Shown in pieces: positions 35,099-43,886 of a stretch of DNA of 64,000 bases; the stretch's first letter is position 1, and the number at the start of each line of letters is the position of its first letter. A program made the position numbers and the translations under genes. The notes beneath the pieces were generated by a model. The model made no database searches and was not told the DNA's origin. It saw only the letters and a program-made list of their open reading frames with translations. The stretch comes from Eubacterium sp. (GTDB taxonomy: Bacteria > Bacillota > Clostridia > Lachnospirales > Lachnospiraceae): contig JAFXZW010000052.1 in the NCBI GenBank assembly GCA_017541035.1, positions 94,498 to 158,497 on the forward strand, read 5' to 3'.

Positions 35099-36454
35099 TT
35101 AATTCTCTCCCATTTTTTCAGGCAGAATATAAGAGAGCAGCATCGCGACCACGAAAACCACCGCGACTACATTTGTTTTAAAGATGTCCTGAACAATGTT
35201 AGGAAAATGATTCCAGATATCTGCCTCACTTGCGGCTGTCGTTCCGACAGCAAGCGCCAGCGCCAGAGAGGCAATGGTGATATTCTTCTGGGTAAATCCG
35301 CAGTCCGCGATCATCTTCATTCCGGCCAGAAGGATCTGCCCAAACATCAGGATCGTGCATCCGCCCAGAACCGGCTGCGGAATGGATGCAAAAAAGTGTC
35401 CGACGGGCGGGAACAGGCCGGCAATTACCAGGATGCCCGCACCTGTCATGATCGTAAACCGGTTGACTACCTTTGTCATGGCGATCAGGCCTACATTTTG
35501 AGAAAAGGATGTGACCGGAGGACAGCCGAAGAGAGACGACAGGGAGGACGCAAATCCGTCAACCACCAGCGACCCGGATACTTCTTCATCCTTCACCGGT
35601 CTGCCAAGGCCTCCAATTGCCATAGCGGAAGTATCTCCTATGGTTTCCGTTGCGGATACCAGGAAAATCACAAATATGGAGAGGATGGGGCCCAGCTTGA
35701 ATTCCGGCACAAAGATCAGGAAATGCGGAAAAGAGATAAACCCTCCGTCCATAATACCGGACAGATCTACCATACCCAGACAGATGGACAGGATATAGCC
35801 CAGGATCAGTCCGATCAGAATCGCCAGCGAACGGTACGTTCCCTTGGCCAGCGCCATCCAAAGCAAAGAAACCAAAAGAGTAAATGTCGCAACAACCAGA
35901 TTCTTCGGTGAACCGTAATCCTCCGTGTAGCCGCCGCCAAAGGAACGAACCCCCACGGTAAAAAGAGAAAGGCCAATGCCGCATACCACGACAGCAGGAA
36001 CAATGGGCTTGATAAAATGGCTGATCCTCCGGACGGTAAGCCCCAGCAGTCCCTCCAAAAGTCCTCCGGCAAGAACTGCTCCGAGCATGACCGGATATCC
36101 GTTATTGGCCGCAATGGTGCTGAGAGCGGTAACGAAAGTAAAGCTGACACCCATTACAATGGGCAGCCTGGAACCGATCCGCCAGATCGGATAGAGTTGG
36201 AGCAGGGTTGCGATTCCCGCAATAAACATGGCATTCTGGATCAGATAACCCAGTTGTTTTCCGTCAATGGTCGGAACCGCGGCTGCGGCTATGATGGTGA
36301 TCGGTGTCAGATTGGCGACAAACATTGCAAGAACATGCTGAAGGCCATATGGGATTGCCCGTCCCAAAGGAACCCTTCCATCCAGCTGATAGATATTCTC
36401 CACAACCACATTCGGGTTCTTCGCTCTTCTCCTCTTTTTCTTGCCCTTCGCCAT
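35099..36454 (-). CDS. pbuX: Xanthine/uracil permease (NCS2 family)
   Basis: Proton-coupled nucleobase uptake across the membrane. The 451 residues have a basic N-terminus and about 12-14 hydrophobic segments. Family motifs include PYGLQHVLAMFVANLTP, VSATETIGDTSAMA and GCPPVTSFSQNVGLIA. Xanthine is the likely substrate because xpt lies directly upstream in the same direction, 92 bp away. The ATG at 36454 is chosen: GAGGAG stands 7 nt before it, whereas the in-frame ATG at 36469 overlaps that site. Confidence 0.9.
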   Translation of the reverse strand: MAKGKKKRRRAKNPNVVVENIYQLDGRVPLGRAIPYGLQHVLAMFVANLTPITIIAAAAVPTIDGKQLGYLIQNAMFIAGIATLLQLYPIWRIGSRLPIVMGVSFTFVTALSTIAANNGYPVMLGAVLAGGLLEGLLGLTVRRISHFIKPIVPAVVVCGIGLSLFTVGVRSFGGGYTEDYGSPKNLVVATFTLLVSLLWMALAKGTYRSLAILIGLILGYILSICLGMVDLSGIMDGGFISFPHFLIFVPEFKLGPILSIFVIFLVSATETIGDTSAMAIGGLGRPVKDEEVSGSLVVDGFASSLSSLFGCPPVTSFSQNVGLIAMTKVVNRFTIMTGAGILVIAGLFPPVGHFFASIPQPVLGGCTILMFGQILLAGMKMIADCGFTQKNITIASLALALAVGTTAASEADIWNHFPNIVQDIFKTNVVAVVFVVAMLLSYILPEKMGEN

Positions 36455-36546
36455 AACCGGTCTCCTCATTTACGGATTAGAAGCTGTAACATAATCCCTC
36501 ATCATTACAGCATATCCGAAATACTGTCTGTCAGCAGAAAATTCAA

Positions 36547-37122
36547 TCAGCTTCTGAACACGATCTCCCCGTCATCCGTCATGCTGTCAATCACGGCAAG
36601 CGAAGTAACGGAGAAACCCTTTTCACGCAGATGCTTCCCGCCATCCTGGAAACCCTTTTCGATGCAGATCCCGATTCCGTCTACTGTAGCCCCTGCCATC
36701 CCACAGAGGTCTATCAATCCAAGCATGGCATTCCCGGTTGCGAGAAAATCATCCACGATGAGTACGTGGTCCTGCTCATTCAGATACCGTTTCGAGATGA
36801 TCACCTGATAATCTTTTTTATAAGTAAATGAACTTACCGTCGCGGCATACAGATCATTTCCCAGGTTCAGGCTCTGGCTCTTCTTTGCAAAAAGCAGCGG
36901 AACGCCAAAGATCCGCGCTGCCGAGCAGGCAATGGCTATTCCGGACGCCTCAATGGTGAGGATCTTCGTGATCCCGCAGTCCTTGTAAACATCATAAAAG
37001 GCCGCCCCGATCTGATCCATAAGACCTACATCGATCTGATGATTCAGAAAGCCGTCAACCTTCAGTATATTTCCGGGATAGATCCTTCCCTCCTGTCTGA
37101 TACGTTCCTCAAGTATTTTCAT
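36547..37122 (-). CDS. xpt: Xanthine phosphoribosyltransferase
   Basis: Converts xanthine and PRPP to XMP in purine salvage. The 191 residues match the family length and contain the PRPP loop [14 protein letters not shown] and the N-terminal [29 protein letters not shown] pattern (in part). It is followed by the permease gene, giving a xanthine-salvage pair. No purine riboswitch is recognisable in the short leader, unlike the Bacillus xpt-pbuX operon. Confidence 0.95.
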   Translation of the reverse strand: MKILEERIRQEGRIYPGNILKVDGFLNHQIDVGLMDQIGAAFYDVYKDCGITKILTIEASGIAIACSAARIFGVPLLFAKKSQSLNLGNDLYAATVSSFTYKKDYQVIISKRYLNEQDHVLIVDDFLATGNAMLGLIDLCGMAGATVDGIGICIEKGFQDGGKHLREKGFSVTSLAVIDSMTDDGEIVFRS

Positions 37123-37169
37123 AAACCGATTCCTCGCTTGGTTTTCTTTTCCGGATCAGATATGTTACC

Positions 37170-37198
37170 ATTATACAGCTTTCCTCTGCGCAAAACAA
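37170..37198 (-). promoter_or_regulatory. Promoter of xpt-pbuX
   Basis: TTGTTT at 37193-37198, 17-bp spacer, TATAAT at 37170-37175 on the minus strand. The leader is only about 40 nt. Confidence 0.65.
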
Positions 37199-37342
37199 AT
37201 ACAAAATGGATGAGTGTCTCCCCTAATATGTAAATTTTTCGTTATCTACTTGTATTTTGAATGGGTTTATGTTACCCTTATCCCGATATTCAAAGGACAG
37301 AGTACTATAATAAAGTAACTTTTTAAGAAAGGATGTGTTTCT

Positions 37343-38227
37343 ATGGCAGATAACTATGATCCGAATCAGAATCTTAATCAGGGATACGGTGGAAATTATC
37401 CGCAGCAGTACGGCCAGAACGGCCAGTACAATCAGGACCCGCAGCAGATGTACCAGCAGCAGATGTATCAGCAGCAGATGAGCCAGGCAATGTACAACAA
37501 CCAGCCTTCATTTGCTCCCGGACAGCAGGGATACGGCAACAGCGCATACGGAAATCCGGCTGTTGACATTCAGAAGGTACTTGTCCGTTCCTTCGTATTT
37601 ATGTTCATAGCCCTTCTCGTATCGGGCATCACCGCACTGGCTGTTGCAACCTCATGGTCAGAGGGCGGCGCTCTGGGAAGACTTATTTACGGAAGCCGTT
37701 GGGGCTTCATGATCTTTATCATTGCAGAGTTCGCACTTGTCATTGCCTGCAACGTAATGATCAAGAAGAACAATCTGGTGGCATCCGCCATTCTCTTCTT
37801 TGCCTACTCGGTTGTTAACGGCTTGACCCTGTCGGTCATCTTCTTAGCTTACACAACAGGATCCATTACACAGGTATTCTTTATTGCAGCCGGCATCTTC
37901 GGCGTAATGGCTCTGGTAGGTGCAACCACAAAGATTGATCTTACCAAGCTCGGACCCATTCTCGTTATTGGTCTCTTCGGCATTATCATCGCTTCTGTGA
38001 TCAACATGTTCATCGGATCCAACGGTCTCACAATGGCCATCAGCGCTATCGGAGTCGTAATCTTCACCGGTCTTACCGCTTACGATGTACAGAAGATCAA
38101 AAAGATTGCAGCCACCAACGCCGGCTACGACCTGAATGTAATCGGCCTCTACGGAGCAATGGAACTCTACCTTGATTTCATCAACCTCTTCCTGTACCTG
38201 CTCCGCCTCTTTGGAAAGAGTAAGTAA
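37343..38227 (+). CDS. Bax inhibitor-1/YccA-family membrane protein
   Basis: A 294-residue protein. Residues 1-75 are a low-complexity tail of Gln, Tyr, Asn, Gly and Pro (for example QQMYQQQMYQQQM). Residues 80-290 hold seven hydrophobic segments typical of the BI-1/YccA (TMBIM) family, ending with GLTAYDVQKIKKIA and LYLDFINLFLYLLRLFG. Family members act as calcium leak channels or modulate FtsH-type proteolysis; neither role is shown here. It is monocistronic, with a TATAAT at 37306-37311 but no clear -35, and a very long terminator stem. Confidence 0.9.
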   Translation: MADNYDPNQNLNQGYGGNYPQQYGQNGQYNQDPQQMYQQQMYQQQMSQAMYNNQPSFAPGQQGYGNSAYGNPAVDIQKVLVRSFVFMFIALLVSGITALAVATSWSEGGALGRLIYGSRWGFMIFIIAEFALVIACNVMIKKNNLVASAILFFAYSVVNGLTLSVIFLAYTTGSITQVFFIAAGIFGVMALVGATTKIDLTKLGPILVIGLFGIIIASVINMFIGSNGLTMAISAIGVVIFTGLTAYDVQKIKKIAATNAGYDLNVIGLYGAMELYLDFINLFLYLLRLFGKSK

Positions 38228-38258
38228 TAACTGACGAAACAAGGGACCGATTCCCTGT

Positions 38259-38320
38259 ACACAAAAATAAAAAGCATCGGCTCATGCTTGCATGAAAGCC
38301 GATGCTTTTTATTTTTGTGT
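38259..38320. terminator. 24-bp perfect stem terminator
   Basis: 38259-38282 is fully complementary to 38297-38320, with a 14-nt loop containing CATGCTTGCATG. The AAAAATAAAAAG/CTTTTTATTTTT base gives T runs on both strands. It ends the BI-1 transcript and could also serve the opposite strand. Confidence 0.9.
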
Positions 38321-38352
38321 AAACCGGCGAAGACGGGACCGCCGCGATCATT

Positions 38353-38562
38353 CCGGACCCGCCGTGCCCACACGGCGGGTCCGGAATCGACGCGGCGGGA
38401 CAGGGAATCGCTCCCGCCAATCACCTCTCTCAATTCACGTTCTTTCCAAACACAAAGCGCCGCAGGCGCGACCGCCGTGCTCCACACGGCGGGTCCGGAA
38501 TCGACGCGGTGGGACAGGGAATCCGTTCCCGCCAATCATCTCTCTCAATTCACATTTTTTCT
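38353..38562. repeat. Two copies of a ~90-bp GC-rich hairpin repeat
   Basis: 38359-38446 and 38472-38562 are near-identical (shared blocks include CACACGGCGGGTCCGGAATC and CTCTCTCAATTCAC). In copy 1 a perfect 14-bp stem, CCGGACCCGCCGTG with its complement, spans 38353-38384. Both copies then carry a GCGGGA/TCCCGC-type stem. They fill the gap between the convergent ends of the BI-1 and AICAR formyltransferase genes. Confidence 0.8.
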
Positions 38563-39740
38563 TAGTGATGGAACAGTCTGATCCCTGTAAAGCACATCAC
38601 AATTCCATACTTATCGCATGTCTCGATCACGTTATCATCCCGGATCGATCCTCCCGGCTGAGCGATATACTTCACGCCGCTCCGATTTGCTCTTTCCACA
38701 TTATCACCGAAGGGGAAGAACGCATCCGACCCAAGAGCCACATCCGTATTCTTCTTCAGCCACTCCTTTCTCTCTTCTCTTGTGAAGACAGCCGGCTTCT
38801 CTGTAAAATACTTCTCCCACTCGCCATCTGCCAGTACATCCTCATAATCATCGCTGATATATACATCGATGGTATTGTCTCTGTCCGGCCTTCTGATCTC
38901 CGGCTTGAAAGGAAGATTCAGAACCTGCGGAGACTGCCGCAGAAACCATTTATCCGCCTTGTCTCCCGCGAGACGGGTGCAGTGTATCCTGGACTGCTGA
39001 CCGGCTCCGATACCGATCGCCGCGCCGCCCTTTACATAGCAGACGGAATTGGACTGGGTGTACTTCAAAGTGATCATGGCGATGGCCAGATCGATCTTTG
39101 CAGACTCCGGGAAATCCTTTGCCCGGGTTACCACATTTGCAAAAAGCTCATCATCAATCTTCAGCTCATTACGGCCCTGTTCAAATGTTACACCGAATAC
39201 ATCTTTTGTTTCGATCGGTGCAGGCACATAATCCGGATCAATGGCGATCACACAGTAATTACCGTTCTTCTTGGACTTCAACAGTTCCAGTGCTTCCTCG
39301 GTATAACCGGGTGCGACAACACCGTCACTGACCTCGCGTTTGATCAGACGTGCCGTATCTTTATCACAGGTATCGGAAAGTGCGATAAAATCTCCGAAGG
39401 AAGACATACGGTCTGCCCCGCGGGCACGGGCATAGGCAGAAGCCAGAGGGGACAGCTCGCCCAGATCATCTACCCAGTAGATCTTCTTCTCAATGTCCGT
39501 AAGCGGAAGTCCGACAGCCGCGCCTGCAGGAGACACATGCTTGAAGCTGGTTGCCGCCGGAAGACCGGTTGCCTTCTTCAGCTCCTTCACCAGCTGCCAC
39601 CCGTTCAGGGCGTCCAGAAGATTGATGTAACCCGGACGGCCGTTAACTACGGTAATAGGCAGATCGCTCCCGTCCTTCATAAAAACGCGTGACGGTTTCT
39701 GATTCGGGTTACAACCGTATTTTAATTCGAATTCGTTCAT
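38562..39740 (-). CDS. AICAR formyltransferase, stand-alone (PurH C-terminal type)
   Basis: Transfers a formyl group from 10-formyl-tetrahydrofolate to AICAR, the penultimate step of IMP synthesis. The 392 residues correspond only to the transformylase half of bifunctional PurH: KYGCNPNQKPSRVF at the start, SFKHVSPAGAAVGLPL with the catalytic Lys-His, and CYVKGGAAIGIGAGQQSRIHC. The N-terminal IMP cyclohydrolase domain of PurH is missing and is supplied by the adjacent PurO gene. The start at 39740 (MNEFELKYG) has AAAGGGG upstream; the in-frame ATG at 39806 lacks one. Confidence 0.9.
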   Translation of the reverse strand: MNEFELKYGCNPNQKPSRVFMKDGSDLPITVVNGRPGYINLLDALNGWQLVKELKKATGLPAATSFKHVSPAGAAVGLPLTDIEKKIYWVDDLGELSPLASAYARARGADRMSSFGDFIALSDTCDKDTARLIKREVSDGVVAPGYTEEALELLKSKKNGNYCVIAIDPDYVPAPIETKDVFGVTFEQGRNELKIDDELFANVVTRAKDFPESAKIDLAIAMITLKYTQSNSVCYVKGGAAIGIGAGQQSRIHCTRLAGDKADKWFLRQSPQVLNLPFKPEIRRPDRDNTIDVYISDDYEDVLADGEWEKYFTEKPAVFTREERKEWLKKNTDVALGSDAFFPFGDNVERANRSGVKYIAQPGGSIRDDNVIETCDKYGIVMCFTGIRLFHH

Positions 39741-39854
39741 TTTATTCCCCTTTCCTTTTCTTACATTCCCGGAACCTTTGCTCATCATTATAGCAATTAC
39801 CAGCATATTGTTGAGTATCCGGATTTATCCATGCTCTCCCTTGTCAACGCGGAA

Positions 39855-40586
39855 TTACTGATTTTTGTTCACGATCCGCGTCTCCACAGCCCCGTTTTCG
39901 ATATCCACGAACCGGGTAAACAGAGACACCTTATTATCCGGATCAATGGCATTCCATACCAGCTCGGTAAAGGCATCAATATCCCCGCTCGGGATCTCCA
40001 CCGGAGTGGGTTCTCCTTCGTAGCTGGGCAGCGGATTCCCGTCGCCCATGTAGGTATGAATAAAATGTCCTTCACCCGCCTTGGGATTATCATAGCTGAA
40101 GGTATACCGGTTGCACTGGGAAGGATCACCGTTGTTCGACTTCAGAATGGACATGTCATAGCAGTAAGCGGCATTCTTTTCCCCTTCCTCTCCGAACTTC
40201 ATCCAGCCCGAGATCCGGGGTGTATAGTTCGGTGCATCCGGCTCGAATTCCCGGCTGCGCAGAGACTCCTCAAAGGTCTTACCCTCAGAGAGTCCCTCGT
40301 AGATCGTATCCGTCTGATCGCCGTTGGTGACGATGATATTTCCATCCAGAACACGAACCGGCGCGTAAATGATCAGACTGGGGTCCTCCAGTTTTGCAGG
40401 ATCAAAGGCTTCCGTGCGGATGCCCTCTCCCTCCGTCACAAATACCCGGTTCCGGCTGTTTTCTGAGCGGCCCATGATAAAATACGCAACCACAGCCTTC
40501 TTTCCGTCCGGCGTTCTGCCGATCACAATTCCCCTTCCGGGATAGGTCGTTGCCCCAAGCTCTGCAGCAAGGATCTTTCGTTCCAT
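39855..40586 (-). CDS. purO: IMP cyclohydrolase, PurO type
   Basis: Closes the ring of FAICAR to give IMP. The 243 residues resemble the archaeal PurO family rather than the PurH N-domain: LGATTYPGRGIVIGRTPDG, YFIMGRSENSRNRVF, TNGDQTDTIYEGL and SGWMKFG. It sits 114 bp upstream of the stand-alone formyltransferase, so the two together replace PurH. The ATG at 40586 (MERKILAAE) follows GAGGAGG; longer frames would overlap the gene upstream. Confidence 0.88.
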   Translation of the reverse strand: MERKILAAELGATTYPGRGIVIGRTPDGKKAVVAYFIMGRSENSRNRVFVTEGEGIRTEAFDPAKLEDPSLIIYAPVRVLDGNIIVTNGDQTDTIYEGLSEGKTFEESLRSREFEPDAPNYTPRISGWMKFGEEGEKNAAYCYDMSILKSNNGDPSQCNRYTFSYDNPKAGEGHFIHTYMGDGNPLPSYEGEPTPVEIPSGDIDAFTELVWNAIDPDNKVSLFTRFVDIENGAVETRIVNKNQ

Positions 40587-40647
40587 TTCTTTTTTCCTCC
40601 TCATAATGTATGTTGACTCGGGTTCGGCGGCACATTGGTCATGCGAT

Positions 40648-42300
40648 TCATTTTCCTGTCCCATATTCACCGTTAAACATGTCTTCCATCACCTTCGACC
40701 GCTTTTCCAGTTCCAGACTCATCTTATCTTTTCCGTACTGCTCCAGCAGCGTTTTCTGGCCGGAATAAAGATTGGTACCAAGTCCCAGCCGTTCTCCCTC
40801 AATGGAGACCCCAAGCGCTGCCAGCGTGGTCGGATAGATATCAAATGTGGAATAATCCCTTTCCTTTGTTCCCGCTTTCACGGACTCCGCCGGATTGATG
40901 ATGCAGAAATAAGTCTTTCTCTGATAGGTCTCCGGAACATCTTCGCAGAAATTTTTATCCATCGTAGGGTGATCCCCGGCGATAATAATGGTCGTATTCT
41001 CGTAGAAATCCTGCTGCTGCACCCATTCCACGAAACTGCTTACCATCCGCGAGGAGCAATTCATTACATTTGCATACTTGTTATCTCCGAAGGTATATCG
41101 GCAGTTCCAGCAGCTGTGACCATCTTCAAAATGAGTATCCATGGTCTGCATCGCCAGCTGAAAGGGCTTCCCCTCCTTTGCCATTTCCGTAAGCTCCTCT
41201 TTTGCATACTCAAAGAGCTTGGCATCCTCATAACCCCACCAGACAAAATAATCCTCCGGGATCCTTCCGACTTCTATGGCATAATCATAATCATGGATCG
41301 CAAAATTACCATGGCTTCCATAGTAAAGCCGGCATCCGCCGAAAGTGGCACCCGAGCCCATCAGAAGACGGTTCTGATACCCCTGTCCTTCCAAAATATC
41401 CCCCATCGTAACGAGTCCCGGGAAGAAATCCGAGTTCATGGACATACCATTCTGTCCAAGGGGTGTCTTCAGTGGAAGGCCGGATGTGGTCCCGAAAACC
41501 GCTCCCATGGTCCAGATCGCACCGGGCAGAGCGATTCCGCCGTTGATCTTTCCGCTGTTACCGGCGAAGCACTCATTTTCCTTCGCCAGCTCCGTCAGCT
41601 CCGGAATGACATTTTCAGGGAACGCACCTCCATTCTCCTTATCCATGTAGGTAACCTCCATGGATTCCAGATAAATGAAGATCAGGTTTCTCTTCTTCTC
41701 AGGGAAGGTGATCTTAACCTTTTGAGGATTTACATAGTTCTCCTCAATGAAGGCTGAGGGATCCATATAATTCTTCAGGAAATCACCGACGCCGAATCCG
41801 ATCCAGGCTGTCACCAGACCTGTCATCAGGACCAGCCCAGTGAAAAGCTGCATAATTCTGAACATCCGGCGTCCGGCAGCACGGGATTTGCGTATTCTCA
41901 TCCAGAACAGAAGAAAAGCGGCAACACCCGTCGCAAGGATCGCGCTTCCCACCGTGATCAATACGAACTCCCATACCATGGACGTATTCGCGCCCTTCAG
42001 GGAGGTTTTCAGATGCCAGAGCAGTTCATCAGTGGAAATGGAGCTCCAGGAAGACAATGCCCAGAAGGCTCCTGCCATGAAAAAGGTTGCTGCAAAAAGG
42101 ATTACCAGAAGCAAAATGATCCGCCACAGCTTAATCGGCTTCACCTGTTTTGTTTCCTCCGGGTTCCCGGTCGCTTCCTCCGAATTTCCGCTCTCTTCTT
42201 CCGAATCTCCGGTCATTTCTTCCGGATTTCCGGTCACTGCATCCGAATCTCCGGTCACTGCATCCGTCTCCTCTGCGGATTTATTATTCATCTGTTTCAT
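40648..42300 (-). CDS. LtaS/MdoB-like phosphoglycerol transferase (sulfatase fold)
   Basis: A 550-residue membrane enzyme of the alkaline-phosphatase/sulfatase superfamily, which transfers phosphoglycerol-type groups outside the cell. A cytoplasmic tail of about 52 residues is made of seven-residue acidic repeats. Three hydrophobic segments (about 57-80, 105-130, 148-170) follow, then the extracytoplasmic domain: NLIFIYLESMEVTYM (metal Glu), PGAIWTMGAVFGTTSGLPL (likely nucleophile Thr in the WT pair), and IIIAGDHPTMDK (metal Asp-His). Whether it makes lipoteichoic acid or decorates another glycan is unknown. It lies downstream of psd, pssA and a flippase-like gene. Confidence 0.85.
   Translation of the reverse strand: MKQMNNKSAEETDAVTGDSDAVTGNPEEMTGDSEEESGNSEEATGNPEETKQVKPIKLWRIILLLVILFAATFFMAGAFWALSSWSSISTDELLWHLKTSLKGANTSMVWEFVLITVGSAILATGVAAFLLFWMRIRKSRAAGRRMFRIMQLFTGLVLMTGLVTAWIGFGVGDFLKNYMDPSAFIEENYVNPQKVKITFPEKKRNLIFIYLESMEVTYMDKENGGAFPENVIPELTELAKENECFAGNSGKINGGIALPGAIWTMGAVFGTTSGLPLKTPLGQNGMSMNSDFFPGLVTMGDILEGQGYQNRLLMGSGATFGGCRLYYGSHGNFAIHDYDYAIEVGRIPEDYFVWWGYEDAKLFEYAKEELTEMAKEGKPFQLAMQTMDTHFEDGHSCWNCRYTFGDNKYANVMNCSSRMVSSFVEWVQQQDFYENTTIIIAGDHPTMDKNFCEDVPETYQRKTYFCIINPAESVKAGTKERDYSTFDIYPTTLAALGVSIEGERLGLGTNLYSGQKTLLEQYGKDKMSLELEKRSKVMEDMFNGEYGTGK
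42160..42264 (-). repeat. 21-bp coding repeats, five units
   Basis: Codons 13-47 of the sulfatase-fold enzyme form five heptapeptides of pattern (D/E)(A/E)x(T/S)G(D/N)(S/P), e.g. DAVTGDS, DAVTGNP, EEMTGDS. At DNA level this is a 21-bp tandem repeat, so copy-number change would stay in frame. Confidence 0.85.
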
Positions 42301-42338
42301 CTCTTCAGCCCTTTACCGTCTCTCTTTAAGATCCTTTT

Positions 42339-43157
42339 TTAATGCAACAGGCAACCTACTGCCTGTCCGTAACGCACAGGCGTCTCTTCGCCCCGTGCAG
42401 ACGCTTCCAGGATTTCTCTGTCTATCTCAACCCGTCCGGGTTCAACCAGTACAATAATCGTGGAGCCGCCATACAGGAAGGTTCCTTTCTCCTCACCGCG
42501 GATCACATCTGCCGGATCCTCCTTATAATTCCGGATCCTTCCCACAAGCATGGCACCGACCTCCATCTGCACCAGCACTCCTGCTCTTTTCGTCTTTATG
42601 CAGGTATACTCGCGGCAGTTTTCCATAAAGACCGGTCCCTCCGCAAGCGCAATGGGCTGTACCGTATGAAGGATACCGGAGATGAAACGATTACGGGACT
42701 TTCTTCCACTTTCCACATAACCGTAACGATGGTAATGATCCACCGACAGGCGATAAACCAGACAAAGTCCGCCCCGGTATCTTTCCGCCAGCTTTCTGTC
42801 CCGAAGCATACCCTCTACCGTGAAACGGCTCTGCTTCACCGGGATCACGACGCCCTCCTCAATGGGCCAGACGGAAAGACGTCCGTCACTGGGTGCGATC
42901 ATTTTATCCTCCTCCTGCTCCACAGGCCGTCTGCCTTCCTTGATCTTCCTGCAGAAGCAGTCATTAAAGCAGCGAAAGCCATCCATTTCATACTCTGAAG
43001 TATCGATCCCTGCCTTTTTCAGAAAAAGAGGGATCAGCAGCTTCGAGGGCCCTGAATCTAAAAACGCCCCGCAAAGCCGGGATAATCCCCGGCTGCAGAG
43101 CGGTTTCAGAAGCATACGTCCCGGAGCAGTGTGATAAAGAAAATGTAATGTGTCCAC
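42339..43157 (-). CDS. psd: Phosphatidylserine decarboxylase
   Basis: Makes phosphatidylethanolamine from phosphatidylserine. The 272-residue proenzyme carries the self-cleavage motif as GGST (FLYGGSTIIVLV, near residue 230), where the Ser becomes the pyruvoyl group, and the conserved VDHYHRYGYVESG with catalytic His. The start is a GTG at 43157 with AGGAGG upstream. It is 18 bp downstream of pssA, its metabolic partner. Confidence 0.94.
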   Translation of the reverse strand: MDTLHFLYHTAPGRMLLKPLCSRGLSRLCGAFLDSGPSKLLIPLFLKKAGIDTSEYEMDGFRCFNDCFCRKIKEGRRPVEQEEDKMIAPSDGRLSVWPIEEGVVIPVKQSRFTVEGMLRDRKLAERYRGGLCLVYRLSVDHYHRYGYVESGRKSRNRFISGILHTVQPIALAEGPVFMENCREYTCIKTKRAGVLVQMEVGAMLVGRIRNYKEDPADVIRGEEKGTFLYGGSTIIVLVEPGRVEIDREILEASARGEETPVRYGQAVGCLLH

Positions 43158-43175
43158 GTTCCGGCCTCCTGATTC

Positions 43176-43886
43176 TTAGAATAATTTGAACTTGAAGATC
43201 AGCTGCAGAACCATCAATACAGTCTCCGCAATACCGATTCCAACCATGACAAGAAGTCCCTTCATGCCCAGCTTCGGCACATGAATCTTGGAAAGGAACA
43301 GAAATGCCGTGATCGCCATAACAGCGAAATAAACCGGTGTGATATCCACAGTGGTACTGAACTGAAGCAACATGATGGTTGGGAAGATCAGCGCCGCATT
43401 TGTCACCGGCAATCCCACATAGTATTTCCGAACGCCGCCCTCCACCTTGGCCCGCTCTTCCTCCGTCACATTGTAGTACGCAAGACGGATCAGTGCGGCC
43501 AGCGAATAAAGAAGAATGATCGTCACCAGAAGGACGGGATAAAGGACAAGCTTGTCATCCGCCTCCTGAACCTTCAAAACCGGCACCTCCTGGAAACGGT
43601 CACTGACGCGAAGCATGGCAAAACCAATGCATCCCGGCAGGATACCGAAAGCAACCAGATCCGAGAAGGAATCGATCTGAATACCGAAGCTTTTTTCAAA
43701 CTGGGTCCTGTCCTTCTTGTGCCGCGCCACCTTACCGTCAAAGGCATCGCAGAGTCCGCAGAAAAGCAGGAAAAAGACACCCATATAGGGATGTCCTCCG
43801 CTGTGAAGACAGACCAGAATGCCCAGTGTTCCCGACAACATGGACAGATAAGTCAGAATAACCGTATAATTATATACGCCAATCAT
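43176..43886 (-). CDS. pssA: CDP-diacylglycerol-serine O-phosphatidyltransferase
   Basis: Integral membrane CDP-alcohol phosphatidyltransferase. The signature D-x2-DG-x2-AR-x(n)-G-x3-D-x3-D is clear: CDAFDGKVAR then FGIQIDSFSDL. Six or so hydrophobic segments fill the 236 residues. The serine substrate is inferred from psd, which uses its product, lying next in the operon. The ATG overlaps the upstream gene's stop by 4 bp (ATGA). Confidence 0.9.
   Translation of the reverse strand: MIGVYNYTVILTYLSMLSGTLGILVCLHSGGHPYMGVFFLLFCGLCDAFDGKVARHKKDRTQFEKSFGIQIDSFSDLVAFGILPGCIGFAMLRVSDRFQEVPVLKVQEADDKLVLYPVLLVTIILLYSLAALIRLAYYNVTEEERAKVEGGVRKYYVGLPVTNAALIFPTIMLLQFSTTVDITPVYFAVMAITAFLFLSKIHVPKLGMKGLLVMVGIGIAETVLMVLQLIFKFKLF

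Noticed and set aside
37123-37200. Purine riboswitch before xpt-pbuX
   Set aside because: The leader from the mapped promoter is about 40 nt, too short for a purine riboswitch, and the conserved core is not found.
38292-39692. 466-codon plus-strand open frame
   Set aside because: It is antisense to the AICAR formyltransferase gene and runs through the hairpin repeats; no ribosome site and no recognisable domain.
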